DNA from: Dehalococcoidia bacterium UBA2160
GTDB lineage: Bacteria > Chloroflexota > Dehalococcoidia > Lucifugimonadales > UBA1123
Assembly: GCA_002328865.1 (NCBI GenBank)
Contig: DCWO01000139.1
Location: 1-24,367, forward strand
Length of the DNA: 24,367 nucleotides
Direction of reading: 5' to 3'
Positions 8,253 to 15,796 of the stretch are shown here, one piece after another. The position numbers and the translations under genes were made by a program. The notes under the pieces were generated by a model that was not told the DNA's origin, made no database searches, and saw nothing but the letters and a program-made list of their open reading frames with translations. Within the stretch, counting starts at the first letter, position 1. Each line of letters starts with the position of its first letter.

Positions 8253-9360
8253 ATGCAGGAGATGCGGCAGTCAATCGCTCAAATACTGGACAGGATATCC
8301 GACACGATGGTGCGGCTTTGACCTCGTCGAAAAAGACAAACTGATCCTTGGGCTTGAACGCGAGGCGGCGGACCCCTCTTTTTGGGGGGACAACAAGCTG
8401 GCACAGCGCAAAATGCGCGAACTTGCGATACTGAAAAAAGAGGTCGAGGACTGGCGCGGAATCAAAGCGCGGACTGACGATCTCCACGAGTTCTTGACGA
8501 TCGCGTTGGAAGAACATGACGATTCGTTGGCGGAGAGCTTCGAGGAGGAGTATTCGGGCATAACGAAATCGCTCGATGATCTCGAATTCAAGCTGATGCT
8601 GTCGGGAGAATTCGACGAACGCAGCGCCATGATCGCGTTGCACGCCGGCGCCGGCGGGGTGGACTCGCAAGATTGGGTGCGCATTCTGATGCGGATGTAC
8701 GTTCGCTGGGCCGAACGCAGAGGATTCAAAACGGACGTCCTTGACGTCTCATCGGGCGAGGAGGGCGGAGTCAAGACCGCGATAATCCAGGTCACGGGGG
8801 ACTACGCCTACGGATATTTGCGATCGGAACGGGGAGTGCACCGGCTTGTCAGGATTTCGCCTTTCGACGGCAACCACGCCCGACACACGTCGTTTGCATT
8901 GGCCGAGGTCATGCCGGAGGTGGAAGAAGGTGTCGACGTCACGATCAATCCGGACGACCTGAAGATTGATGTGTTTCGAGCCGGTGGACACGGAGGACAG
9001 AGCGTCCAGAAGAACTCCACCGCTATTCGTATCACGCACTTGCCGACCAAGGTGGTAGTAACCTGTCAGAATGAGAGATCGCAGCATCAAAACAAAGAGA
9101 TTGCGATGCGCATTTTGATGGCTCGGTTGATGGAAATCGAGATGAAGAAGCGAGACGAAGAGCTGGCCCGAATCAGGGGCGAGCACATCTCGCCGGAGTG
9201 GGGGAACCAGATACGCAGCTACGTTCTGCATCCCTACCAGATGGTGAAAGACCACAGAACGGATTTGTCTGTGTCCAACGCCGACGCCGTTCTCGATGGA
9301 GAACTCGACGAGTTCATCAGCACATATCTGTCGTCGACCGTCGGTATCGGCGCAACATAA
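8253..9360 (+). CDS. prfB: Peptide chain release factor 2, made by programmed +1 frameshift
   Basis: RF2 recognises UGA/UAA in the ribosomal A site and triggers peptidyl-tRNA hydrolysis. The gene starts at ATG 8253 with AAGGA 8 bases upstream. It reads 22 codons to CTT-TGA (8316-8321), then continues in the +1 frame from GAC at 8320, giving about 368 residues, the normal RF2 length. The shifted frame supplies the conserved N-terminal DPSFWGDN...AQRKMRELAILKKE block, which is absent if translation is started at the internal ATG 8413. Diagnostic motifs follow: SPF in VRISPFDGN (RF2 stop-codon recognition) and GGQ in RAGGHGGQSVQKN (catalysis). RF2 levels would autoregulate, since scarce RF2 lets the ribosome pause at UGA and shift. 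Confidence 0.96.
8309..8322 (+). promoter_or_regulatory. prfB +1 recoding site
   Basis: CTT TGA C is identical to the canonical RF2 slippery site. GGTG at 8309-8312 lies 3 bases before CTT, at the usual spacing of the stimulatory Shine-Dalgarno-like element, and could pair with CACC of the 16S 3' end; it is weaker than the AGGGGG element of E. coli. Confidence 0.93.
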
Positions 9361-9444
9361 TCGAAATAGCAGCGTGGCGCCATATTGGACCGACAGAAGG
9401 TTTGGCGCATCAAACCTGAGAGACTCTAACCATTGGGAAGTGCG

Positions 9445-11253
9445 ATGCGAAAGATAATCTTTGTCCTGACCGCTCTGGTTTCGGTAGCCGCGGTTGCTTG
9501 TAGCGACGGCGTCGAGGATCCGTTGGCCGAAGAGCCGCGACCCACACCGGAACCTGTCGTGACTCAAGCGCCGGCCTCTGCGGCCCAAGCGCCTGTTGCG
9601 CCTGCCGCGGCCCCGTCACAAGCCGCGCCGTCGCCGACGGCGCCCGCTTCAACGTCAGCAGCCCCGACGCTGCCGGGCGTTGCGCCTCAAACCCAGCAGG
9701 CGCCGGCCTCCCAACCGGCCGCGTCGGTCGAGCCCTCGGGCGGCCAGGTGCGCGGCGGAATCTTCCGCAGACTGTGGGCCGACCCACCGACGCTGGACCC
9801 CCACCTGACGACCGACACGACGTCGGCGGGCGTGGTTGTCGAGATATTCAGCGGCCTTGTGGCACTCAACACCGACTTGCAGCTCGTCCCTGACATCGCT
9901 GAGAGTTGGGACATCAGCCCAGACGGAACCGTGTATACGTTCCACCTGAGGCCGCTTGCGAAGTTCCACGACGGGAAAGCGATCACCGCGTCAGATTTCA
10001 AATGGTCCATCGAGCGAGCGGCCAGCCCTGACACGGCGTCGCCCGTGGCGGACACGTACCTGGCGGACATCGTTGGCGTCAACGCCGTTCTTGAGGGCGA
10101 TTCAACTGACATCAGCGGCATAAAAATCATCGACGACCACACCCTCCAGATCGCCGTCGACGCGCCGAAAGCCTACTTCCTCGCAAAGCTTACCTACCCG
10201 ACCGCATATGTGCTGGATCGGGATAACGTCGAGGCGGGCGGCCGCAATTGGACGGACAGCCCCAACGGCACGGGTCCGTTCAGGTTGAAGGAGTATCGAA
10301 TCGGCGAGCGCATCATTTTGGAGCGGAACGAAAACTACTACAAGGAACCACCGTTTGTGGACTCGGTCCTCATGAACCTGGCCGGCGGGCAGTCCATGGC
10401 CATGTATGAAAACGACGAGATCGACATTACCGGGGTCGGCCTGTTCGATCTGGACAGGGTTCTGGACCCCAACGAGGAGCTCAACCGGGAGCTCGTGGTG
10501 GCCCCGCCGGACTTCAGCGTATCGTACGTCGGCTTCAACACTGAGATGCCCCCGTTCGACGACGCCAACTTCAGGAAAGCTCTGAACCACGCCGTCAACA
10601 AGGACCTGATCGCCACGGAGGTTCTCTCCGAACTGGTCGAGGCCGCTTACGGCGTGCTCCCTCCTGGATTCCCCGGCTACAACCCTGATCTACGAGGCCT
10701 CAGATACGATGGCGATCTCGCAAGACAGCTTCTGGCCGATTCGATGTACAGCGACGAAGCGACCAGGCCTCGTATCGTGGTCACGGTTCCCGGCACAGGC
10801 GGCACGATCGGTCTGGACCTCGAAGTGGTTATCGAGATGTGGAAGCAGGAGCTTGGCGTGGAGGTCGAGATCCAGCAGGTTGAGTGGGCGACCTACCTTC
10901 AGGATTTGAACGCGAATAAGTTCCAAGCGTTTGCAGGGCTCGGTTGGGAAGCCGACTACCCGGACCCGCAAGATTTCCTGGACATCCTGTTCCACACGGA
11001 TAGCTCCATCAACCACGGCGGCTACTCGAATGCTGAGGTAGATTCGGTGCTGGAGGTGGCCCGCACTGAGCCTGACGTAGTCAAGCGAGTTGGGCTCTAC
11101 CAGGAGGCGGAAGAGCTGATTGTAAACGACGCCGCTTGGGTCCCGCTCTGGTTCACCGGCGAGCGATATGTGCTCATCAAAGAACACGTCCAGGATTACC
11201 GCGTGACGCCCATGATCATTCCGAAACTCAAGCAGGTCCACTTCACCGACTAG
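9445..11253 (+). CDS. Peptide/solute ABC transporter substrate-binding lipoprotein (SBP family 5)
   Basis: The 602-residue extracytoplasmic binding protein is of the oligopeptide/dipeptide/nickel type. It starts at ATG 9445 with GGGAAG 4 bases upstream; a TTG at 9433 is in frame but lies upstream of that site. A lipoprotein signal runs MRKIIFVLTALVSVAAVAC, with Cys19 as the lipid anchor. A low-complexity Pro/Ala linker of about 70 residues separates the anchor from the globular domain, which begins at GGIFRRLWADPPTLDPH and shows the family blocks LVALNTDLQLVPDIAESW and GTVYTFHLR. It delivers substrate to the two permeases downstream. Ligand class (peptide, sugar oligomer or other) cannot be read from sequence. 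Confidence 0.92.
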   Translation: MRKIIFVLTALVSVAAVACSDGVEDPLAEEPRPTPEPVVTQAPASAAQAPVAPAAAPSQAAPSPTAPASTSAAPTLPGVAPQTQQAPASQPAASVEPSGGQVRGGIFRRLWADPPTLDPHLTTDTTSAGVVVEIFSGLVALNTDLQLVPDIAESWDISPDGTVYTFHLRPLAKFHDGKAITASDFKWSIERAASPDTASPVADTYLADIVGVNAVLEGDSTDISGIKIIDDHTLQIAVDAPKAYFLAKLTYPTAYVLDRDNVEAGGRNWTDSPNGTGPFRLKEYRIGERIILERNENYYKEPPFVDSVLMNLAGGQSMAMYENDEIDITGVGLFDLDRVLDPNEELNRELVVAPPDFSVSYVGFNTEMPPFDDANFRKALNHAVNKDLIATEVLSELVEAAYGVLPPGFPGYNPDLRGLRYDGDLARQLLADSMYSDEATRPRIVVTVPGTGGTIGLDLEVVIEMWKQELGVEVEIQQVEWATYLQDLNANKFQAFAGLGWEADYPDPQDFLDILFHTDSSINHGGYSNAEVDSVLEVARTEPDVVKRVGLYQEAEELIVNDAAWVPLWFTGERYVLIKEHVQDYRVTPMIIPKLKQVHFTD

Positions 11254-11278
11254 ACGAATCGTCGTGATTCAGAAGTGA

Positions 11279-11317
11279 CCCGCCTCGATGCATCTGCATC
11301 GGGGCGGGTTGCGTTTT
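11279..11317 (+). terminator. Hairpin terminator/attenuator between binding protein and permeases
   Basis: Arms 11279-11291 and 11296-11308 pair over 13 positions (CCCGCC/GGCGGG and CGATGC/GCATCG flanking one T-G wobble) around an ATCT loop. The hairpin is followed by TTGCGTTTT. It lies 25 bases after the binding-protein stop and 90 before the permease start. Such intra-operon structures commonly keep binding-protein mRNA in excess over permease mRNA. Confidence 0.8.
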
Positions 11318-11407
11318 GACAGGGTCGCGGATATGCTGACCGAACGGGCTACAGCCCTGGCTGCACAGCCGGACGCCGCTGCCCGACGCGTGTTGAGGGG
11401 CGAATAG

Positions 11408-12346
11408 ATGTGGATGTACATAGCGCGGAGGCTGTTATGGCTTCCGTTTTTGCTGTTCGCGGTGTCGCTTGTTACATTTTCGCTTGGCCGGTTCGGACCA
11501 GGCGATCCGGTGCAAGTGATGTTGGGAGCCAGGTATGATCCTGATTCAGCGGTTACCAAGAATCTGCAGGCGCAACTGGGGCTCGACAAGTCGTTTTTTA
11601 TGGCGTACGCGGACTATATGTGGGGCGTAATGCGGTACGCTGATTTCGGTGAGAGCTATCATTTCCGAGGAAGGTCGGTACGCTCGCTGTTAGGCGCCAA
11701 GATGTGGATTTCATTCCAGGTGAACGTTGCCGCGATGATAGTAAGTCTCGGCATCGGCTTGCCGCTGGGATTTTGGATCGCTCACAAACAAGGGAGGTGG
11801 GAAGATCCGACAACGGTAACAATCGCTCTGATACTGATGTCGATTCCGATCATGGTAAGCATACCAGCGGTTCTTTGGGTGGGGTGTCTCAAAACAGATC
11901 TTGTACCGTGCGCGGGATGGAACGGCTTCTGGAGCACCAACATGATCGTACCAGCAATCACGATGGGTATCCCGGGTGTGGCCGGGTTCGCCCGGTTCAT
12001 GCGCGCGAGCACTCTGGACGTTATGGGGCAGGACTTCATTCGAACCGCCCATGCCAAAGGGTTGTCCGGATTCACGGTCGACTATCGCCACGTGTTCAAG
12101 AACTCCATGATTCCCATTGTGACAATACTCGCGTTCGCGTTAGCCGGTATGCTGACCACATCGTTCATAACCGAGAGAATTCTCGGCATCCCAGGCGTCG
12201 GCGACTTCGCAATTGGCTCGATTTTCAACCGCGACTATCCAGTAATCACGGCCATAACGTTGATCGGCGCTGGTGCCTTCGTCATCGCGAATCTGTTGGC
12301 TGATATCGCGTATTCGTTCATAGACCCGCGGATCCGCTACCAGTAG
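11408..12346 (+). CDS. ABC transporter permease, DppB/OppB type
   Basis: The 312-residue integral membrane protein has an N-terminal transmembrane helix (YIARRLLWLPFLLFAVSLVTF) and the characteristic GPGDPVQVMLG segment that opens the periplasmic domain in DppB proteins. About six membrane spans follow. The cytoplasmic ATPase-docking EAA-like loop is AHAKGLSGFTVDYRHVFKNS, followed by MIPIVTILAF. It forms the translocation pore with the next gene product. The start is ATG at 11408 with GAGGGG 7 bases upstream. The next permease starts 20 bases after its stop codon. Confidence 0.92.
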   Translation: MWMYIARRLLWLPFLLFAVSLVTFSLGRFGPGDPVQVMLGARYDPDSAVTKNLQAQLGLDKSFFMAYADYMWGVMRYADFGESYHFRGRSVRSLLGAKMWISFQVNVAAMIVSLGIGLPLGFWIAHKQGRWEDPTTVTIALILMSIPIMVSIPAVLWVGCLKTDLVPCAGWNGFWSTNMIVPAITMGIPGVAGFARFMRASTLDVMGQDFIRTAHAKGLSGFTVDYRHVFKNSMIPIVTILAFALAGMLTTSFITERILGIPGVGDFAIGSIFNRDYPVITAITLIGAGAFVIANLLADIAYSFIDPRIRYQ

Positions 12347-12365
12347 ATTACGGGAGGGCGATGCA

Positions 12366-13328
12366 GTGGCGGTGAGGGAACTTGTCGGAGAGCTCCGAGA
12401 GCAGGAGTCCCGAGGCCATTTGGCTCGGGCATGGTCCCGCCTCGTCAGAAAGAAGATAGCTGTCGTGTGCATGGTCACGTTGGCGGTGGTCTACTCCGCT
12501 GGCATCCTGGCACCCTTCATCTCACCGTACGAATACACCGCCCAGGACTACACCGCCATCCGAAAGCCGCCGACTAGCGAGCATTGGGCCGGAACCGACC
12601 TGAAAGGCCGAGACCTACTCTCGCGCGTGCTGTGGGGTGTCCAAAACACCGTCATCATCACCGTAGTTTCTATGGCGACAGGCGGTTTGGTAATCGGTGT
12701 CACGTTAGGCCTCGTCTCAGGCTATTTCGGCAAACGTATCGATGCGGTGATCATGCGAGTCGGCGAGTTGTTTGCGTCCTTTCCGGATATTTTGTTGATA
12801 TTGATCCTCGTTGCGACCTTCCGGCCTCGAATCCTGGATTGGGTGCGTTGGCTGGAGGATAATACGGTCCTGGACGGATTGGTGAAGAGCGGGGTCGTCG
12901 ACTACACGGTTATCTTCCTGGCGCTTGTGTCATTTAGCTGGATCGGCATGGCGAGGTTGGTGCGAGGTCAGGTATTGTCCCTCAATGAGACTCAGTTCAT
13001 CGAGGCGGCGCGAGCCTTGGGTTCCTCGACACCCAGAATCCTGTTCATCCATCTGCTGCCTAACGCGATCAGCCCCATTGTCGTTTCCGTCACTATGGGG
13101 ATGGGTGTGATGGTAGGCACTGAGATAATGTTGAGCTTCCTGGGCCTTGGGATTCAGCCACCGCGACCTAGTCTCGGCCTTATGCTTCAGGAGGCGGGAA
13201 GCTTGAGCGCTCTGCGCGTGGCACCGTGGATGCTCCTTGCACCGGGAGTGGTCGCCTGGACGCTCGTGCTGTCTTGGAACCTGCTGGGCGACGCTCTCAA
13301 CGACGTGCTGAATCCGCGCACGCGGTAG
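12366..13328 (+). CDS. ABC transporter permease, DppC/OppC type
   Basis: The 320-residue partner permease starts at GTG 12366 with GGGAGG 8 bases upstream. A cytoplasmic N-tail (about 30 residues) precedes the first membrane helix. The DppC-type segment HWAGTDLKGRDLLSRVLWG and the EAA loop IEAARALGSSTPRILFIHLLPN are both clear. Further membrane spans end at WTLVLSWNLLGDALNDVLNPR, the standard C-terminus of the family. No ATP-binding subunits (DppD/DppF) follow; the next gene is an unrelated dehydrogenase with its own promoter. The ATPases must therefore be encoded elsewhere or shared with another importer. Confidence 0.93.
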   Translation: MAVRELVGELREQESRGHLARAWSRLVRKKIAVVCMVTLAVVYSAGILAPFISPYEYTAQDYTAIRKPPTSEHWAGTDLKGRDLLSRVLWGVQNTVIITVVSMATGGLVIGVTLGLVSGYFGKRIDAVIMRVGELFASFPDILLILILVATFRPRILDWVRWLEDNTVLDGLVKSGVVDYTVIFLALVSFSWIGMARLVRGQVLSLNETQFIEAARALGSSTPRILFIHLLPNAISPIVVSVTMGMGVMVGTEIMLSFLGLGIQPPRPSLGLMLQEAGSLSALRVAPWMLLAPGVVAWTLVLSWNLLGDALNDVLNPRTR

Positions 13329-13455
13329 TTCGGCGTCCCGGCGTATTCAGTCGCTTCCCCGTTCTACACACGAAACGTGGCCCTATTTGTCGGGATGTGG
13401 CGAGGTGGCGGATGTGGGAAACGCGGTCCACTTTGGTCCCTCCGGCGGCGTTTGA

Positions 13456-13484
13456 TTGACACTCATTTGGCGCGCTCCTAAACT
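13456..13484 (+). promoter_or_regulatory. Sigma70-type promoter for the D-2-hydroxyacid dehydrogenase
   Basis: A perfect -35 TTGACA (13456-13461) is separated by 17 bases from TAAACT (13479-13484, 4 of 6 matches). Transcription would start near 13491, about 38 bases before the gene start, which separates this gene from the ABC operon. Confidence 0.65.
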
Positions 13485-13528
13485 GCTGATGCCAACGTAA
13501 TCAAATCAGCGCCAGGGAGACTTTCGCG

Positions 13529-14500
13529 ATGGGTTTCAACCTTCTAATCATGCAGAGACGCAGCACCGGCGGTCTGAGCGCGGTCGAGTCGTGGCCGGAC
13601 AAGCTGCGTGCGGCGATCCCAGGCATCACGGTGAACGTGGCGGCCTCCGAGGGCGAGGCGATGGAGATGATCGGAGATGCGGACGCCGCTTTTGGCGATA
13701 TCCGGCCTGAATTGCTCGCCCGAGCCGGGAAACTTCGCTGGATCGCCTGTCCGCAGGCCGGCCCTCCGGCAGGGTATTACCACGAGGAGCTGATCGACAG
13801 CAGCGTCGTTGTGACGAACACTCGTGAGATCTACAACGACCACATCTCCAACCACATCATGTCATTCGTCCTCGCGTTCGCTAGGGGCCTGCACGTCTAC
13901 GTTCAACAACAGATGCGAGCGAATTGGGAGCCGGGATACGAGATCGTCAATCTGCCTGACGCCACCGCCATAATCGTTGGCGTCGGCGGCATCGGCGCCG
14001 AGACGGCCAGGCTGTGCGCTGAATTCGGCATGACGGTTCTCGGAGTCGATCCCAGGGTGTCCGATCCGCCTCAGGGCGTGGCTGAGTTGCACGATCCGGA
14101 TGCGCTCGGCGAGTTGCTGCCCAGAGCCGACTTCGTGATCGTGACCGCCCCGGAGACGCCGGCGACTCAGGGGATGTTCAATGCCGATATGTTCCGGCGG
14201 ATGAGCTCAGGCGCCCATTTCATCAACATTGGGCGGGGAGCGACCGTGATTCTTGACGACCTTGTCGGCGCCTTGGGAGCAGGTGAAATACGAGGCGCCG
14301 CATTGGACGTCTTCCAGGTCGAACCGCTGCCCTCGGATCATCCTCTGTGGTCGATGTCCAATGTGATCATAACTCCTCATTGCGCAGGTGCCGGACCGTA
14401 TCTTGACGATCGCAGGCTGGAGTTGTTCATCGACAATTGCGTTCGTTTCGACCGCGGCAAACCTCTCCTCAATGTGGTGGACAAGACGAATTGGTTCTGA
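13529..14500 (+). CDS. NAD(P)-dependent D-2-hydroxyacid dehydrogenase
   Basis: The 323-residue protein belongs to the D-isomer-specific 2-hydroxyacid dehydrogenases, which interconvert 2-keto acids and D-2-hydroxyacids. The nucleotide-binding fold shows GVGGIG at 151-156 with the strand-end Asp174 (LGVDPR). The catalytic triad is Arg236 (NIGRGA), Glu265 (VFQVEPLPSDHPLW) and His284 (ITPHCAG). Arg176 right after the acidic residue may allow NADP. The start is ATG at 13529 with AGGGAGA 8 bases upstream. The N-terminal substrate domain is divergent, so substrate is not assignable; glyoxylate, hydroxypyruvate or other small keto acids are possible. It fits a role downstream of sugar-acid or D-amino-acid breakdown, which is inference. 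Confidence 0.9.
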   Translation: MGFNLLIMQRRSTGGLSAVESWPDKLRAAIPGITVNVAASEGEAMEMIGDADAAFGDIRPELLARAGKLRWIACPQAGPPAGYYHEELIDSSVVVTNTREIYNDHISNHIMSFVLAFARGLHVYVQQQMRANWEPGYEIVNLPDATAIIVGVGGIGAETARLCAEFGMTVLGVDPRVSDPPQGVAELHDPDALGELLPRADFVIVTAPETPATQGMFNADMFRRMSSGAHFINIGRGATVILDDLVGALGAGEIRGAALDVFQVEPLPSDHPLWSMSNVIITPHCAGAGPYLDDRRLELFIDNCVRFDRGKPLLNVVDKTNWF

Positions 14501-14529
14501 GCAAGGACCCAAGGGTGGTGGAGGAAGAA

Positions 14530-14556
14530 GCCCGCTCTGGAGTCTCGGGCGTTTTT
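14530..14556 (+). terminator. Weak Rho-independent terminator
   Basis: GCCCG (14530-14534) pairs with CGGGC (14546-14550) around an 11-base loop and is followed by GTTTTT. It sits 30 bases after the dehydrogenase stop and just before the ribosome-binding site of the exonuclease gene, so it may end one transcript or attenuate read-through into the next. Confidence 0.55.
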
Positions 14557-14574
14557 AGGTTTGGAGGGGTTTCG

Positions 14575-15447
14575 ATGAAATTGCACCTGGTCGACGGGAC
14601 GTACGAACTGTTTCGGGCCCATTACGGCATGCCGCCCATGATAGCCCCCGACGGTCGCGCCGTGAGCGCGGTGAGCGGACTGCTCCGGACGTTGCTCGCA
14701 CTGCTTCGGCAAGAGGACGTGACGCACGTGGCATGCGCATTCGACCACGTGGTCGAGTCGTTCCGAAACGATCTGTTCGACGGATACAAAACAGGCGACA
14801 ACGTTCCCGAGGACCTGTTCGCTCAGTTTGAGCTGGCGGAAGAGGCGGCGTCCGAATTGGGGATCGTGGTCTGGCCGATGACGGAGTTCGAAGCGGACGA
14901 CGCTCTTGCAACGGCTGTCGCGAAGTGGGAATCGGACCAACGTGTGGAGCAAATAGTTATCTGCTCGCCGGACAAAGATCTGTGCCAGATGGTTCTCGGC
15001 GATCGGGTCGTGTGTCTCGACCGACGCAAGGAATCGATCCGCACCGCTGACGGCGTCAGGGAACGATTCGGCGTCAATCCTGAATCGATTCCGGACTACC
15101 TGGCGCTGGTCGGCGATTCTGCGGACGGCATACCGGGAGTGCCCCGATGGGGGGCAAAAGCGACGGCCGCGGTCCTGTCGCGATATGGGAGCATCGAAGA
15201 GATTCCGTCGGATTCGAAGGATTGGGATCTGGCGGTTAGAGGCGCCGCCGGATTGGCCCAGTCGTTGGCTGATCGCCGTGAAGAGGCATCGCTGTACAAG
15301 ACGCTGGCGACCCTGCGGACCGACGTTCCTCTCTCGGAGACGTTGGACGACCTTGAGTGGACCGGCGCCTTCAAAGACCGATACCGAACGTTCTGCGCCA
15401 GTTTGGGGTTCGGGAGGTTGTCCGACGCTCCTCATCGGTGGCAATGA
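14575..15447 (+). CDS. Stand-alone 5'-3' exonuclease (PolA N-terminal-domain type)
   Basis: The 290-residue FEN-like nuclease removes 5' flaps or RNA primers during replication and repair. It matches the N-terminal exonuclease domain of DNA polymerase I without the polymerase. Metal-binding acids are visible: Asp7 (LVDGTYELF), Asp57 (AFDH), Glu106/Asp108/Asp109 (FEADDALAT), Asp133/Asp135 (CSPDKDLCQM), and Asp181/Asp184 in GDSADGIPGVPRWGAKAT, which opens the H3TH DNA-binding motif. ATG 14575 is chosen because GGAGGGG lies 5 bases upstream and MKLHLVDG is the family start; the frame stays open back to 14437, but that part overlaps the dehydrogenase and has no homologous look. The mid-domain helical arch (FDGYKTGDNVPEDL) is diverged from PolA's RP...MP form. 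Confidence 0.9.
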   Translation: MKLHLVDGTYELFRAHYGMPPMIAPDGRAVSAVSGLLRTLLALLRQEDVTHVACAFDHVVESFRNDLFDGYKTGDNVPEDLFAQFELAEEAASELGIVVWPMTEFEADDALATAVAKWESDQRVEQIVICSPDKDLCQMVLGDRVVCLDRRKESIRTADGVRERFGVNPESIPDYLALVGDSADGIPGVPRWGAKATAAVLSRYGSIEEIPSDSKDWDLAVRGAAGLAQSLADRREEASLYKTLATLRTDVPLSETLDDLEWTGAFKDRYRTFCASLGFGRLSDAPHRWQ

Positions 15448-15477
15448 GGCTAGCGCGCGCGGCCCGTGGGAGCGGCG

Positions 15478-15549
15478 TACCCCCGGTGGGACTCGAACCC
15501 ACGCACCTGGCTCCGGAGGCCAGTGCTCTATCCGCTGAGCTACGGGGGC
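15478..15549 (-). tRNA. tRNA-Arg (anticodon CCG)
   Basis: The 72-base cloverleaf folds with acceptor GCCCCCG/CGGGGGT (a G-U closing pair), D-arm GCTC...GAGC, anticodon stem CTGGC/GCCAG around loop CTCCGGA, a 4-base variable region, and T-arm GTGGG-TTCGAGT-CCCAC. The anticodon CCG reads CGG Arg codons. CCA is not encoded. The gene lies tail to tail with the exonuclease gene. Confidence 0.95.
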
Positions 15550-15562
15550 ATGGACCGATACA

Positions 15563-15592
15563 AATATAGCAGGGGGTGATCGAATCGGACAA
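15563..15592 (-). promoter_or_regulatory. tRNA-Arg promoter
   Basis: On the minus strand, TTGTCC (15592-15587) is followed after 18 bases by TGC-TATATT (-10 at 15568-15563, extended -10). Transcription would begin near 15556, a few bases before the tRNA 5' end. Confidence 0.6.
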
Positions 15593-15650
15593 GCCTGGGC
15601 GAACCAACGGTTGACGTGCTTACCTCGCCTAAAGTGTATACCTCAAGGGC

Positions 15651-15679
15651 TTGACATCCCAAGCACCAGTGAATATGAT
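15651..15679 (+). promoter_or_regulatory. Strong sigma70-type promoter of the collagen-like lipoprotein
   Basis: TTGACA (15651-15656), exactly 17 bases, then TATGAT (15674-15679, 5 of 6). Predicted start is near 15686, leaving a 5' leader of about 110 bases with a hairpin. Confidence 0.78.
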
Positions 15680-15750
15680 AATGCCGCTGTTATACATCGT
15701 CGGAGTCACCGGCGAAGTCTTTGTATGTCCAGTCGTCAATTCTGGCATTA

Positions 15751-15772
15751 AGTCAAGCTAATAGCTTGGACT
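15751..15772 (+). promoter_or_regulatory. 5'-UTR hairpin before the collagen-like gene
   Basis: AGTCAAGCT (15751-15759) pairs with 15763-15772 around an AAT loop with a single bulged G. It has no T tract and ends just upstream of the AGAGGGGG ribosome-binding site, so an mRNA-stability or translation-control role is more likely than termination. Confidence 0.45.
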
Positions 15773-15796
15773 CTGGTATTTCAGAGAGGGGGTCAG

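Noticed and set aside
8413..8415. Internal ATG as the prfB start
   Set aside because: It would remove the conserved RF2 N-terminal helix; the recoding site upstream explains the open-frame limit.
8749..9588. Minus-strand open frame of 279 codons opposite prfB
   Set aside because: It is antisense to the conserved RF2 core, with no recognisable features or start signals.
14437..14574. Upstream extension of the exonuclease frame
   Set aside because: The extension overlaps the dehydrogenase C-terminus; ATG 14575 has a strong ribosome-binding site and the conserved family start.
14377..15444. Minus-strand open frame of 355 codons opposite the exonuclease
   Set aside because: Composition is Arg/Gln/Val-rich and no motif is visible; the plus strand encodes the exonuclease with all its acidic residues.
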